A stretch of DNA of 64,000 bases from Streptoalloteichus tenebrarius (GTDB taxonomy: Bacteria > Actinomycetota > Actinomycetes > Mycobacteriales > Pseudonocardiaceae): positions 1-64,000 of the forward strand of contig NZ_JAMTCP010000016.1 in NCBI RefSeq assembly GCF_024171885.1, written 5' to 3'. The position numbers and the translations under genes are program-made. The notes below the pieces were generated by a model, which saw only the letters and a program-made list of their open reading frames with translations, ran no database searches and was not told where the DNA came from. Positions 1 through 11,360 of this stretch are shown here, one piece after another; position 1 is the stretch's first letter, and each line of letters begins with the position of its first letter.

Positions 1-557
1 TGCTTCTCCTCGGGGTCGTCTCGTGTGGTGAAGCGATGAGTGGGACGCCGAACGCTGCGTCAACTGTTGCCACGCGGGCCGGTTCTTCGGGTGATCCCAG
101 TGAGGCGGAACGGAGTGGTGTTCCTCAGGTCAGGAACCCGAAGAGGTTGCGGGGGAGTGATCCGTGCGCGCTGCTGACCCCGGCTCAGCTCACCGCGCTT
201 GGACTGCCGTCGGCTTCGAAGCCCGGGTACGAGCAGAACTTCGATGAGGCGCAGTGCACCTGGTCAGATGATATTCGAGTGGTTCTGGGGCTGGACACGA
301 AGCGCCGCGGCCTCACCGAGTATTACGTGCGGCAGAAGTCGTACGACAACATCAAGAGTAGCCAGGTGGCCGGCTATCCGGCTCTCTGGACCGACTTCAC
401 GAATGTTCGATGTTCACTTGTGGTTGGTGTCGCTGATGACCAGGTGCTGATCGTCCATGTGGGGTCGATCGTGTCTCGGAGCAGGGCTCAGGGCAACACG
501 TGCGGCTACGGGGAGACGGTCGCGGCCGAAGTGTTGAAGAACCTTCCTCCTGGGTAA
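1..557 (+). CDS. DUF3558-type lipoprotein, 5' end outside window
   Basis: The reading frame is open to the left edge of the window. The first visible residues are LLLGVVSCGEA, a lipobox (VVSC) at the end of a signal peptide, so the start codon lies upstream and the ATG at 36 is internal. The mature part has the DUF3558 pattern: SDPCALLTPAQLTALGL, a CTW segment, then ADDQVLIVHVG and a conserved end AAEVLKNLPPG. DUF3558 proteins are small exported actinobacterial lipoproteins of unknown function, often beside PPE/WXG-type genes, as here. About 185 residues are visible. Confidence 0.8.
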   Translation, partial: LLLGVVSCGEAMSGTPNAASTVATRAGSSGDPSEAERSGVPQVRNPKRLRGSDPCALLTPAQLTALGLPSASKPGYEQNFDEAQCTWSDDIRVVLGLDTKRRGLTEYYVRQKSYDNIKSSQVAGYPALWTDFTNVRCSLVVGVADDQVLIVHVGSIVSRSRAQGNTCGYGETVAAEVLKNLPPG

Positions 558-660
558 GCGAGTCTGGGGATGAGCGGAACCTCTCGGCAGGCCTGCGGTC
601 GCTCCCGCTTCGGCGGGAAGCGCTTCTCTTGGGTGGGAACGGCTCGTCTGCCTCTCGGCA

Positions 661-892
661 GTGCCGTTCGGTGCGGTAGAGAGAAGGCCCGGTCCGCTGG
701 TGTTGGTGGGTGCCCGGCCCTGCGTCACCCACGCTGGTGTCCGTTGCGATTCGCCGACCGCCGTCGCCGACGACCAGACTCTGTTGATCCAGTACTCCGA
801 CAACGTCAGACCGAAACTTGAGCACAAGGACACCTGTGTTCGCCGAGCGCGTCGCGGCCGAGGTGTTGAGGAACCTGCCGGCGGGTGGATGA
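661..892 (+). pseudogene. Frameshifted remnant of a second DUF3558 gene
   Basis: In one frame the DNA reads AGVRCDSPTAVADDQTLLIQYS, which lines up with NVRCSLVVGVADDQVLIVHVG of the intact gene just upstream. After the DTC codons near 835 the similarity continues in another frame as VFAERVAAEVLRNLPAGG followed by TGA at 890-892, matching ETVAAEVLKNLPPG of the intact copy. The N-terminal half and signal peptide are not recognisable. This is best read as a decayed tandem duplicate. Its stop lies 13 bp before the next start, so it was probably once coupled to the PPE-like gene. Confidence 0.7.
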
Positions 893-905
893 GGGGGTTG
901 AGGAC

Positions 906-2357
906 ATGGGCGGAATGACGTCCGGGACGAACTGGGACGCGATCAGCCATCCGACGCTGCACAACTGGTTCACGACCGGGTCGAGCGAGTCCGTCGCGAA
1001 CTCGGTGCAGACATGGCAGCAGGGCATCGGCACGCAGTTCGACAAGGTGAGTCACCTGATCGACGGCGCGTTGCGGGACACCGACGCGGTGTGGGAGGGC
1101 GGCGCCGCCGAGGCGATGAAGAGCGGCGTCTCCCCGCTCGCCCAGTTCGCCAGGGACGCCAAGGACGTCTCCACCAAGGTGGGGGAAGGCGCGGCCGAGC
1201 TGGCGCGCTCCTACGACGACATCAAGGCCAAGATGCCGGCTCCGGTGCAGGTCACCACGACGGACAACGCGCTGGAGCGCGGGCTGTCGCACCTGTTCGG
1301 GATGAAGACCGACAAGGAGAGGCAGGAGGAGTCGGCGCGTCAGGCCGAGGACCGGGCGCGGGACCTGGCGAAGGCCTACGACAGCAACGTCACGACGACG
1401 ATGGCCGGGCTTCCGGTGTTCGTCCCCGCGCCGATCGTGGCCACCGACGTGGGCGGGTCCGGTGGCGGGGCCCGCAGCACCACGACCGGGATCACCTCGG
1501 CGCAGACGATGGTGTCGTCCCTGCGTCCTGGCGTGGAGTACAACCCGATCAGCCCGGCCGGCGCCTCGACGAGCACCACGGCGGCGGGCGCGGGTCCGGC
1601 GGGCACCCCGAGTGGCCCGGTGGGCCCCAACTCCGGCAACCCCGGCCAGTCGGGTGGTCGCCTCTCCGTCCCGACGCCGCCACCGTCGACCCCGACCAAT
1701 GGTCCGGGGCCGAACACCGGCAGGACCGCCGGGGGCGTCAACCCGCCCAAGCCTCCCTCGACCGGCACGGCGGGAACCACTCCGCCGAACCCGGCGGGAG
1801 GCAGTAGGCCGACGGGTGGACGGATCACCAGCATCCTGAATCCCGGTCTCACGCCCAGCGGGCCCGAGACGAGGACGAGCGCACCGCGTCCCCTGTCGGG
1901 ACCGCCCTCCAGTGGGCCGGGTGCTCCTGGTGCCCGCCCGCCAGCGGTGGGTGCTCCTGGTACGCGCCCGCCGGCGGTGGGTGGTTCCGGGGGTCCCGGT
2001 GGCGGCCCTGGCGCACCACGCGGTGGCGCGGGGCTGGCCACCGGTGGCGGTCCAGGAGCGGGGGGCGGTGCCCCCGCCGCCGGTGCGGGCCCGCGTGGTC
2101 CGCTCGGCCCGGGTGGGATGTCTGGGGCGGCCGTCGCACCGAGCGGCCCGGTGCCGCCGCCGCCGGCGATGGGGCCTGCTGGAGGCCGTGGCCCCGCTGG
2201 TGTCGGGGGCATGGCCCCGATGGCGGGAGCCGCCGGGGGGCGGCGCGAGGAGGACAAGGAGCGCCACTCCAACTACCTCCAGGAGACCGACGACATCTGG
2301 GGCAGCGGGGAGCAGGTCGCCCCGTCGGTCATTGGGGACCTCGACACCCGGCCCTGA
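906..2357 (+). CDS. PPE-like / WXG-superfamily protein with Pro-Gly-rich tail
   Basis: 483 residues from ATG 906, which has a GAGGGGG ribosome site about 8 nt upstream; a GTG at 885 is possible but worse placed. The N-terminal ~170 residues are helical and polar with a W-x-G motif (AVWEGGAAEAM) typical of WXG/PPE-type ESX substrates. Residues ~175-440 are low-complexity Pro/Gly/Ala with a short tandem repeat (GAPGARPPAV, GAPGTRPPAV) near 1918-1980. The end is charged (REEDKERHS) and closes with EQVAPSVIGD, a pattern I associate with actinobacterial PPE-like proteins. The role is probably as a type VII secretion substrate or partner. No ESX machinery gene is in the window. Confidence 0.75.
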   Translation: MGGMTSGTNWDAISHPTLHNWFTTGSSESVANSVQTWQQGIGTQFDKVSHLIDGALRDTDAVWEGGAAEAMKSGVSPLAQFARDAKDVSTKVGEGAAELARSYDDIKAKMPAPVQVTTTDNALERGLSHLFGMKTDKERQEESARQAEDRARDLAKAYDSNVTTTMAGLPVFVPAPIVATDVGGSGGGARSTTTGITSAQTMVSSLRPGVEYNPISPAGASTSTTAAGAGPAGTPSGPVGPNSGNPGQSGGRLSVPTPPPSTPTNGPGPNTGRTAGGVNPPKPPSTGTAGTTPPNPAGGSRPTGGRITSILNPGLTPSGPETRTSAPRPLSGPPSSGPGAPGARPPAVGAPGTRPPAVGGSGGPGGGPGAPRGGAGLATGGGPGAGGGAPAAGAGPRGPLGPGGMSGAAVAPSGPVPPPPAMGPAGGRGPAGVGGMAPMAGAAGGRREEDKERHSNYLQETDDIWGSGEQVAPSVIGDLDTRP

Positions 2358-2374
2358 GCCTCGAAGGACGCGGG

Positions 2375-2413
2375 GTGCGGAGGGGCCACACGCGCCGAGT
2401 GGCCCCTCCGCAC
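2375..2413 (+). terminator. Rho-independent-like hairpin after the PPE-like gene
   Basis: A perfect 15-bp stem (2375-2389 with 2399-2413, arm GTGCGGAGGGGCCAC) closes a 9-nt loop 17 bp after the stop codon. There is no T-run, as is common in actinomycetes. Confidence 0.8.
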
Positions 2414-2450
2414 CTGCTCGCGAACAGTCACCCAGCTACAAGAGTGATGT

Positions 2451-2493
2451 AGTAGGGGGACCCCCCACTTCAAACGTCTCATGTGGGTCCGAC
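2451..2493 (-). repeat. Copy A of a dispersed ~45-bp intergenic repeat
   Basis: Read on the minus strand it begins GTCGGACCC, continues TGAGACGTT and then GGGGGGTCC with a C-rich arm. The same order of blocks occurs on the plus strand at 16864-16908. The GGGGGGTCC/CCCCCTACT part can fold on itself. It lies between the PPE-like terminator and purC. Confidence 0.6.
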
Positions 2494-2622
2494 AGAAACC
2501 GGGTGCTGGGCGGCCACCGACCGGGTGGTGGGCGCGAATCCCACGGCCGGGTGAGCGTGGGAGGAGCGGACCCCGGCGGGCCGTCGGGACGGGGCCGGTC
2601 ACGCTGGTCACCCCGGGCCGCT

Positions 2623-2634
2623 TAGGGTTGCCGC
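2623..2634 (+). promoter_or_regulatory. Leaderless promoter -10 of purC
   Basis: TAGGGT at 2623-2628 sits 6 nt before the GTG start at 2635. No Shine-Dalgarno sequence precedes the start, so the transcript probably begins at the start codon. Confidence 0.6.
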
Positions 2635-3528
2635 GTGGCTTCGCTCGCCGACTACCCGCAGATCGCCGCCGGCAAGGTCCGCCAGCTCCACGCCGTGGAC
2701 GACCAGCACCTGCTGCTGGTCGCCTCGGACCGGATCTCGGCCTACGACCACGTGTTGCCCACGCCCATCCCGGACAAGGGCCGGGTGCTCACCGCGATGA
2801 GCGTGTTCTGGTTCGAGCTGCTCGCCGACGTCGTGCCCAACCACCTGGTGGCGTGGGACGACGAGCGCATCCCGGACGAGGTGCGCGGGCGCGCGTTGCT
2901 GGTGCGGCGTCTGGAGATGCTGCCGGTGGAGTGCGTCGCGCGGGGCTATCTCACCGGCTCGGGGCTCGCCGACTACCGCCGGACGGGCACGGTGTGCGGG
3001 ATCGAGCTGCCGCCGGGGTTGGGGGAGGCCGACCGGCTGCCGGAGCCGATCTTCACGCCGGCCACGAAGGCCGAGATCGGCGCGCACGACGAGAACGTCA
3101 GCTTCGACGCCGTGGCGGCGACGGTGGGCGGGGAGCGCGCGGAGCGGCTGCGGGAGCTGACCCTGCGGATCTACTCGCGCGCGGCCGAGCACGCCGCCGG
3201 GCGCGGTGTGCTGCTGGCCGACACCAAGTTCGAGTTCGGCGCCACGCCGGACGGCGAGCTGGTGCTGGCCGACGAGGTGCTGACCCCGGACTCGTCGCGG
3301 TTCTGGCCAGCCGACGGCTACCAGCCCGGCCGGGTGCAGCCGTCGTTCGACAAGCAGTACGTGCGGGACTGGTTGACCTCTCCCGCGTCCGGCTGGGACC
3401 GGGCGTCCGACACGCCGCCGCCGGCTCTGCCGGACGACGTGGTCGCCGCGACCAGGGCGCGTTACGTCGAGGCCTACGAGCGGCTCTCCGGCCGGTCGCT
3501 GGCCGACTGGCCCGCCCCGAGGGGCTGA
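2635..3528 (+). CDS. purC: SAICAR synthetase (PurC)
   Basis: 297 residues. It catalyses ATP-dependent condensation of CAIR with aspartate in de novo purine synthesis. Family motifs are clear: AGKVRQLH for nucleotide binding at the N-terminus, [34 protein letters not shown], and the C-terminal LADTKFEFG and [14 protein letters not shown] segments. Length is normal. The start is a leaderless GTG. It is monocistronic here, upstream of the other purine genes of the window (purSQL, purF, purM). Confidence 0.97.
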   Translation: MASLADYPQIAAGKVRQLHAVDDQHLLLVASDRISAYDHVLPTPIPDKGRVLTAMSVFWFELLADVVPNHLVAWDDERIPDEVRGRALLVRRLEMLPVECVARGYLTGSGLADYRRTGTVCGIELPPGLGEADRLPEPIFTPATKAEIGAHDENVSFDAVAATVGGERAERLRELTLRIYSRAAEHAAGRGVLLADTKFEFGATPDGELVLADEVLTPDSSRFWPADGYQPGRVQPSFDKQYVRDWLTSPASGWDRASDTPPPALPDDVVAATRARYVEAYERLSGRSLADWPAPRG

Positions 3529-3637
3529 CGGCCGCCCCCGAGGGCCTGACGACCGGTCGGCCCCGGGGACCCCGGCCATCGGAGTTCGCCGGATCGGTGG
3601 TCTCCGGTCACCCGCCCGCCAGGCCACCTTCACCGGG

Positions 3638-4417
3638 GTGCGGCGTCATGAGGACGTGCCCAGCAGGCTCGTGGTCTCACTGTCCGGCATCTCGGGCCGG
3701 ACGGTGCGGCACTGCGCGGAGCTGGCGGCGGACCTCGACCGGCGCGGGGTTCCGCTCTCGTTGCTGCTGACGCCCCGCCCCACCCACGGCGGCCGGCTCG
3801 ACGCCGGCGCGCCGGTGCTGCGCTGGGTGCGCCTGCGCCAGTCGACCGGGGACGCCCTGGTCCTCCACGGTTTCGCGCATCCTGACCTGCCGGGCGCCGG
3901 CTGGGTGGCGGGCGCCCGGCTGTGGCGTCGCGCCGAGTTCTCCGCGCTGCCCACGCACGAGGCCGGCCTGCGGTTGCTCGCGGCCAGGGCCGCGTTGGAG
4001 CGCCTGGAGTTGCGGACGGACTGTTTCGCGCCGCCCCGCTGGATCGCCTCGCCGGGCACGCGCACCGCGTTGCGCCGGCACGGTTTCGCCGTCTGCGCGG
4101 AGGGCGCCGCCGTGCGCGACCTCCGCGCGGACGTCGTCCACCGGGGACGAGTCCACGGCGTCGGCCGGGGTGACGTGGCCGAACCCTGGTGGTGTTGGGC
4201 GCTGGTGACGGGGGTGGCGCGGGCGGCCCGGCGCGGCGGCCTCGTGCGGCTCGCCATCGACGCCGTGGACCTGGCGCGGCCGGGGCCGAGGCAGGCGGTG
4301 CTGGACGCGGTCGACATCGCGCTGCACCACGGCGCGGAGCCGATGACCTACGCGAGTTTCGTCAGCGCGGCTCGGCAGGACCCGCCAGTGGTTGGTGAGG
4401 CCGGTCGACGTCGCTGA
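3638..4417 (+). CDS. DUF2334-type polysaccharide deacetylase-like protein
   Basis: 259 residues if GTG 3638 is used. A GTG at 3656 would give a protein starting VPSRLVVSLSGI, which fits the family N-terminus better, and neither has a strong ribosome site. Recognisable parts are SLSGISGRT, the LHGFAHPD segment (corresponding to the HGxxH metal-site region of the NodB-like fold) and the CFAPPRWIASPGT block. DUF2334 proteins belong to the carbohydrate-esterase-4-like superfamily. Substrate is unknown. No signal peptide is seen, so it is probably cytoplasmic. Confidence 0.75.
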   Translation: MRRHEDVPSRLVVSLSGISGRTVRHCAELAADLDRRGVPLSLLLTPRPTHGGRLDAGAPVLRWVRLRQSTGDALVLHGFAHPDLPGAGWVAGARLWRRAEFSALPTHEAGLRLLAARAALERLELRTDCFAPPRWIASPGTRTALRRHGFAVCAEGAAVRDLRADVVHRGRVHGVGRGDVAEPWWCWALVTGVARAARRGGLVRLAIDAVDLARPGPRQAVLDAVDIALHHGAEPMTYASFVSAARQDPPVVGEAGRRR

Positions 4418-4463
4418 GCGGGCCACCCCGCCGGCCCAGGACGGGGTGGGTGTCAGGCCTCGT

Positions 4464-5099
4464 TCACACCTCGGTGAGTTCGCCCCTGCGGAGCACCCGC
4501 ACCTCGGTCCCCTCCGGGGCGAGGTTCTGGAACAGGGTGTGGTGGAGCTGCGGCGAGGCCAGCACGGCCTCGTGGATCGGGACCGCGACCCTCGGTCGGA
4601 CGGCCCGCAGGTAGTCGACGGCCTCGGACGCCTTCAGCCACGGCGCGCCCGTCGGCAGCGCGAGCACGTCCACCGGTCGGTGCGGCAGGACGAACGAGTC
4701 CCCCGGGTGCAGGAACGCGCCGTGACCAACGAGGTAACCCACATTAGGGATGTTGGGCAGGTCTGGATGGATGACCGCGTGATCGCCGCCCACCACCTCG
4801 ACCGGGACGCCGCCCAGCGAGAGGGTGTCGCCGGGGCGCGCCGTTCGGCAGGACAGACCACGGGCGTTGATCTGTTCGGCGGACCCGGGGTCCGCGACCA
4901 CCGCCGCGTCCGGGTTGCCCGCGACCAGCGCCGGCAGGCGGTCGAGGTCGAGGTGGTCGTGGTGCTGGTGCGTGAACAGGATCGCGTCCAGCCCGCGCAC
5001 CGTCTCGAACCCGCTGGCCAGCGTGCCGGGATCGAGCAGCAGCCGGGCCGACCCGGTCTCCAGCAGCACACAGGCGTGTCCGAAGTGGACGATCCGCAT
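4464..5099 (-). CDS. MBL-fold metal-dependent hydrolase (UlaG-like)
   Basis: 211 residues from ATG 5099, chosen because GGAGG lies 5 nt before it and the family begins directly with MRIVHFGHAC. Metal-binding motif HQHHDHLD is intact, followed by ADPGSAEQIN, a GDHAVIH histidine and the terminal IHE histidine. This is the small UlaG/YtnP-like branch of metallo-beta-lactamase-fold hydrolases; the substrate cannot be assigned. It is divergent from the protease gene at 5283 and convergent with the DUF2334 gene. Confidence 0.85.
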   Translation of the reverse strand: MRIVHFGHACVLLETGSARLLLDPGTLASGFETVRGLDAILFTHQHHDHLDLDRLPALVAGNPDAAVVADPGSAEQINARGLSCRTARPGDTLSLGGVPVEVVGGDHAVIHPDLPNIPNVGYLVGHGAFLHPGDSFVLPHRPVDVLALPTGAPWLKASEAVDYLRAVRPRVAVPIHEAVLASPQLHHTLFQNLAPEGTEVRVLRRGELTEV

Positions 5100-5282
5100 C
5101 CCTGCCTCCTCCCTGCCCCGGGGCCGTTGCCCCGATCCTGGCATCCGGCCCCCGGTGTGCGCACCGAGTGGTACGCCACCCGCACGGTGGAGCAAGTCCC
5201 AACCATCGGCGGGTGACGGCAGTCACTCTCCGCCAGCAAGATCGCCCTGTGTGTTCCCCTGCTCACACGGAGAGGTGATCTC

Positions 5283-6485
5283 GTGCGGACATCGTTACGG
5301 CTGATCGTCACCGCCCTGCTCGGTGCGGCCCCGGTGCTCGCCGCCTCGGCGGTGGCCCTGCCGCACGTCGAGGCCGACGTCGCGCCGACCGCCGCGGTGG
5401 CCCAGTCCCGGGCCCAGGCCACCGAGGAGGTCGGCACCGAGGAGGCCGTGTCGGCCCGACTCGCCGACGGCGCCGCCAGCACCACCATCCGGCGCCCCGG
5501 CGCCTGGTACGTGAAGGTCCACCTGTCCGACCTGCGCCTGCGCCCGGGCGAGGTGGTCACCGTGGCCAACCCCGACCGGACCGAGGTCCACACGTACTCG
5601 GCCGACCCCCGCCACGCCCGCCCCGGCGACTCCCCCGCCAGCCCCGACGGCGACGGCTTCTGGGCGATGTCCATCACCGGCGACACCGCCGTGGTGAGCC
5701 TGGGCGCCCGCGACGGCGCGGCCCCGAGCGCGGCCAGCCGCGTCGCCGTGGACCGCATCACCCGGGGCTACACCGACGAGGAGATCGCGAACCGGCGTTC
5801 CTTCCAGGTGTTCAGCATCTGCGGGAACAACAACTACAAGGACGCCGTCTGCTACAAGTCCAGCAACCCCAAGGAGTTCAGCAAGACCCCCGCGGTGGCC
5901 CGGCTGCTGATGAACGGGAGCACGCTGTGCACCGGGTGGCGGGTCGGCGCCAAGAACCGGATGTTGACCAACAACCACTGCTTCGCCGACACCGCGACCG
6001 CCAAGAAGACCGAGGTCTGGTTCAACTACCAGTGCCCCACCTGCGGCGGGACCTCCAGCGGGCCGGTGACCAAGGTGCTGGCCAACTCGGTCCTCAAGAC
6101 CAGCTCGGCGCTCGACTACACCCTGTTCGACGTGCAGAACTTCTCGACCATCGGCTCGTTCGGCTACCTCGAGCTGGACGCGAGGGTGCCGGCGGTCGGC
6201 GAGGAGATGTACATCGTGCAGCACCCCGGCGGGAAGCTGAAGAAGCTCGCCCTCACCGACGACCAGTCCCCGTCGGGCAACTGCCAGGTCAAGGCGGTCA
6301 AGGTGGACGGCAGCTCCCGGCAGGCCGACATCTCCTACATGTGTGACACCGAGGGCGGGTCGTCCGGCTCGCCGGTGCTGTCGCGCAGGACGCACAAGGT
6401 GATCGGCCTGCACCACTTCGGCGGCTGCCCGAACCAGGGCGTCCGCATCGACCTGGTGGCCGCGCAGATCGGCTCGCTGCTGTAA
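5283..6485 (+). CDS. Secreted trypsin-like serine endopeptidase
   Basis: 400 residues. A signal peptide (RLIVTALLGAAPVLAASAVA) is followed by a ~150-residue pro-region and a chymotrypsin-fold domain. The triad is visible as His232 in LTNNHCFAD, Asp278 in SSALDYTLF and Ser361 in GGSSGSPV. Cys residues flank the His and Ser loops and a CPTC motif is present, so disulfides are likely. The pattern resembles lysyl endopeptidase-like trypsins. The GTG start is preceded by GGAGAGG. It probably acts outside the cell in protein degradation. Confidence 0.9.
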   Translation: MRTSLRLIVTALLGAAPVLAASAVALPHVEADVAPTAAVAQSRAQATEEVGTEEAVSARLADGAASTTIRRPGAWYVKVHLSDLRLRPGEVVTVANPDRTEVHTYSADPRHARPGDSPASPDGDGFWAMSITGDTAVVSLGARDGAAPSAASRVAVDRITRGYTDEEIANRRSFQVFSICGNNNYKDAVCYKSSNPKEFSKTPAVARLLMNGSTLCTGWRVGAKNRMLTNNHCFADTATAKKTEVWFNYQCPTCGGTSSGPVTKVLANSVLKTSSALDYTLFDVQNFSTIGSFGYLELDARVPAVGEEMYIVQHPGGKLKKLALTDDQSPSGNCQVKAVKVDGSSRQADISYMCDTEGGSSGSPVLSRRTHKVIGLHHFGGCPNQGVRIDLVAAQIGSLL

Positions 6486-6512
6486 CACCAGACCGGTTGG
6501 GTGAAACCGGAT

Positions 6513-6577
6513 CGGCCCGGTGGTCGACCGCGAGGGGCGTCAGCGAGGGCGACGCTCGGCGGTCGGCCACCGGGCCG
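6513..6577 (+). terminator. Long-stem terminator after the protease gene
   Basis: Arms 6513-6531 and 6559-6577 pair over 19 bp with one T-G wobble. The loop contains a further 5-bp inner stem. Confidence 0.8.
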
Positions 6578-6684
6578 TCCCACGCCCGGGCGCGGGTTTC
6601 CGGCTCCCGCCCCCCGACGGCGCCGCTGATCAGGAGGCGGCGGCGACGGGCTCGGCGCCCAGCAGCCGGACAGGACCCGAACAT

Positions 6685-6728
6685 GACGAGGCCCCACCGG
6701 TCGGGGGGCTTCCCGGCAGGGCCTCGTC
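6685..6728 (-). terminator. Hairpin downstream of the epimerase gene
   Basis: GACGAGGCCC (6685-6694) pairs with 6719-6728, 10 bp, around a G/C-rich loop that can fold further. It is positioned to end transcription of the leftward epimerase gene. Confidence 0.55.
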
Positions 6729-6880
6729 TCGGTGAGCTCGTCGCTCGCCGTCATCACGGCCGCGCGTCCCCCAGAGATCCACGACCTCCGGCTCGTGCGT
6801 CCGATCGGAGGATCGCGTGGACGGCGGCCCGCCGTTACCGCGGCGTACCGCTGTCATCCATTTGGGCCAAAGATCATCGT

Positions 6881-7882
6881 TCAGTCAAGAGCCGAAAGGA
6901 TTTCGTTTTCTTCTGCCACCGTCAGGCCCGCCTTCCTCGGCCTGTCCCACCCCAGCGCCCGCTCGTCCTCCAGCGCCGCCGCGACCGTGTCCGCCAGCGG
7001 ACGGGGCCGCAGGCCGGCCGCGAGCGCCGGCCCGGCGTCGTGGGCCGTCATGCCGTACATCTCCCGCGGCAGCCACAACGGCAACGACCTCGGCCCCGAC
7101 CACGGCTGGACCCCGGCCTCGGCCAGCTTCTCCGGGGACACGGGAACCAGCTCCACATCGTCCGGCGCCACCAGCTCGGCGATCTCCCCGAGCAGCTCGG
7201 GCAGCGGCCGCGCCGGCCCGATCCCGTCGAACGTGCCGACCAGCCGGCCCTCGGCGGCGTCCACGATCCAGTCAGCCAGGTCCCTGACGTCGACGTGCTG
7301 CGTCGGCTGGTCGGGGACGTCGGGGACGACCACCCTGCCCCCGCGCGACATCCGCGCCGGCCAGTAGCCGAACCGGTCGTACCCGTCCCCCGGCCCCGTG
7401 ATCAGGCCAGGACGCACCACGAACGCGCGGTCCCCGAGCCGGTCCCGCACCGCGTTCTCACTGGCGACCTTGACCCGCCCGTACAGCTCCGGCTCCGTGA
7501 GACGACGCTCGACCGGCACCTCCTCGGTGAGCGGTTCGTGCAACGGCGCGTCGACCGACAGCCCGACCCGCGAGGCGTCCGCGTAGGCGCTGACCGAGGA
7601 CACGAACGTCCAGTGCCCCGCCCGGTCCGCGAGCGCGTCCACCGCCTCGGACACCCACCGGTACGACATCGTCGCCACGTCGACCACGGCGTCGAACCGC
7701 TCACCCGCCAACGGCGCGTACGCGTCCGGCGCGTCCCGGTCCACCCGTACCCACCGCGCCCCCTCGGGCACCGACCCGGAGACACCGCGCGCGGCGCACA
7801 CCACCTCGTGGCCGCGCCGCACCGCCTCGGCCGCCACCGTCCTCGACACGAACACCGTTCCGCCCAGTACGAGAATCCGCAT
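6881..7882 (-). CDS. NAD(P)-dependent epimerase/reductase (extended SDR-like)
   Basis: 333 residues from ATG 7882. It starts with [16 protein letters not shown], a Rossmann GGTxFxxR variant, followed by [19 protein letters not shown] and an [11 protein letters not shown] segment giving the Y-x-x-x-K catalytic pair. Proteins of this type are annotated as NAD-dependent epimerase/dehydratases or chloroplast-CSP41-like reductases. The true substrate is unknown. It is divergent from purS. Confidence 0.8.
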   Translation of the reverse strand: MRILVLGGTVFVSRTVAAEAVRRGHEVVCAARGVSGSVPEGARWVRVDRDAPDAYAPLAGERFDAVVDVATMSYRWVSEAVDALADRAGHWTFVSSVSAYADASRVGLSVDAPLHEPLTEEVPVERRLTEPELYGRVKVASENAVRDRLGDRAFVVRPGLITGPGDGYDRFGYWPARMSRGGRVVVPDVPDQPTQHVDVRDLADWIVDAAEGRLVGTFDGIGPARPLPELLGEIAELVAPDDVELVPVSPEKLAEAGVQPWSGPRSLPLWLPREMYGMTAHDAGPALAAGLRPRPLADTVAAALEDERALGWDRPRKAGLTVAEENEILSALD

Positions 7883-8020
7883 GCCACCACCCTCGCCGAG
7901 GCGCCCGTGCCAGCTCCACACCTCTCGCGCAGAGCGAACGCGCAGCTCAGGTACGCTGCGGCCGTACCGCCGACCGGAGTGCCGCGGTCGTGGCACTTCC
8001 TGAACCCGGGAGACCCAAGA

Positions 8021-8260
8021 GTGGCCCGAGTCGTCGTCGACGTCATGCCCAAGCAGGAGATCCTCGACCCGCAGGGTCAGGCGGTGGCCAACGCGCTGCC
8101 TCGGCTGGGCTTCGACGGAGTGACCTCCGTTCGTCAGGGCAAGCACTTCGAGCTGGAGGTCGACGACTCCGTCGACGACGCCACGCTCGCGAAGATCGCC
8201 GAAACCTTCCTCGCCAACCCGGTCATCGAGGACTGGGTCGTCCGTCGGGTGGACGCATGA
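8021..8260 (+). CDS. purS: FGAM synthase subunit PurS
   Basis: 79 residues from GTG 8021 with GGGAGA upstream. It starts [19 protein letters not shown] and carries the conserved GKHFELEVD and [10 protein letters not shown] segments of PurS. PurS bridges PurQ and PurL in the three-subunit formylglycinamide ribonucleotide amidotransferase. Its stop overlaps the purQ start (ATGA), so the three genes are translationally coupled. A TACGCT candidate -10 lies at 7952-7957. Confidence 0.95.
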   Translation: MARVVVDVMPKQEILDPQGQAVANALPRLGFDGVTSVRQGKHFELEVDDSVDDATLAKIAETFLANPVIEDWVVRRVDA

Positions 8261-8984
8261 CCCGGATCGGCGTCATCACCTTCCCCGGCACGCTGGACGA
8301 CGTGGACGCCGCCAGGGCGGTCCGGCACGCGGGGCGCGACGGCGCCGCCGAGGCCGTCCCGCTCTGGCACGCCGACGCGGACCTGCGCGGCGTGGACGCC
8401 GTCATCGTCCCCGGCGGCTTCTCCTACGGCGACTACCTGCGGGCCGGGGCCATCGCCCGGTTCGCGCCGGTGATGGGCGAGGTCGTGCGCGCCGCCCGGC
8501 AGGGCATGCCCGTGCTGGGCATCTGCAACGGCTTCCAGATCCTGTGCGAGTCGGGCCTGCTGCCCGGCGCGCTCCTCCGCAACGCCGGCCTGCACTTCGT
8601 CTGCCGCGACCAGTGGCTGCGGGTGGAGAACAACGAGACCGCGTGGACCTCCCGCTACGAGCGGGGCGCGGAGATCCTCGTCCCGCTGAAGAACATGGAG
8701 GGCCGCTACGTCGCGGACGCGGCCACCCTGGACGAGCTCGAGGGCGAGGGCCGCGTCGTCTTCCGGTACGTGGTGGACGAGCCGGAGCCCGGCCAGGCGC
8801 CCAAGCGGCACCTGGGCGCCGACAGCCCCAACGGCGCGCTCCGCCACATCGCCGGCATCACCGACCCGACCGGTCGGATCGTCGGCCTGATGCCGCACCC
8901 CGAGCACGCCATCGACGCCCTGACCGGTCCCAGCGACGACGGTCTCGGCATGTTCCTGTCCGTTCTCGACGCACTGGTGGCGGC

Positions 8985-8988
<4 letters not shown>
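8257..8988 (+). CDS. purQ: FGAM synthase glutaminase subunit PurQ
   Basis: 243 residues, class I glutamine amidotransferase. The nucleophile is Cys90 in GICNGFQIL and the partner pair is His214 and Glu216 in PHPEHA. PurQ releases ammonia from glutamine and passes it to PurL. ATGA overlaps join it to purS upstream and purL downstream. Confidence 0.97.
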
Positions 8989-11312
<2,324 letters not shown>

Positions 11313-11328
11313 CCTCCGGGACCGGTGT

Positions 11329-11360
11329 CGGGAGGGCGGGCCAGGCGGCCCGCCCTCCCG
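11329..11360 (+). terminator. Terminator of the purSQL operon
   Basis: A 14-bp perfect stem with a 4-nt loop: 11329-11342 pairs with 11347-11360 (arm CGGGAGGGCGGGCC). It starts 16 bp after the purL stop. Confidence 0.85.

Larger units (their letters stand above)
6486..6880. other. Intergenic 395 bp with two terminators
   Basis: Lies between the convergent protease and epimerase genes. It holds the protease terminator (6513-6577) and a second hairpin (6685-6728). Nothing else with coding character was seen; the long open frames here are frame shadows. Confidence 0.6.

Noticed and set aside
414-2267. 617-codon leftward open frame opposite the PPE-like gene
   Set aside because: Extreme Arg/Gly/Ala composition and no motifs; it is the antisense shadow of a GC-rich gene.
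7978-7997. Small AGTGCC/GGCACT hairpin in the purS leader as a riboswitch
   Set aside because: Only 6 bp with no resemblance to purine or other riboswitch cores.
6497-8260. 587-codon rightward frame ending in PurS
   Set aside because: Only the last 79 codons match PurS; the rest is antisense to the epimerase gene and intergenic. GTG 8021 has a ribosome site and the correct family length.
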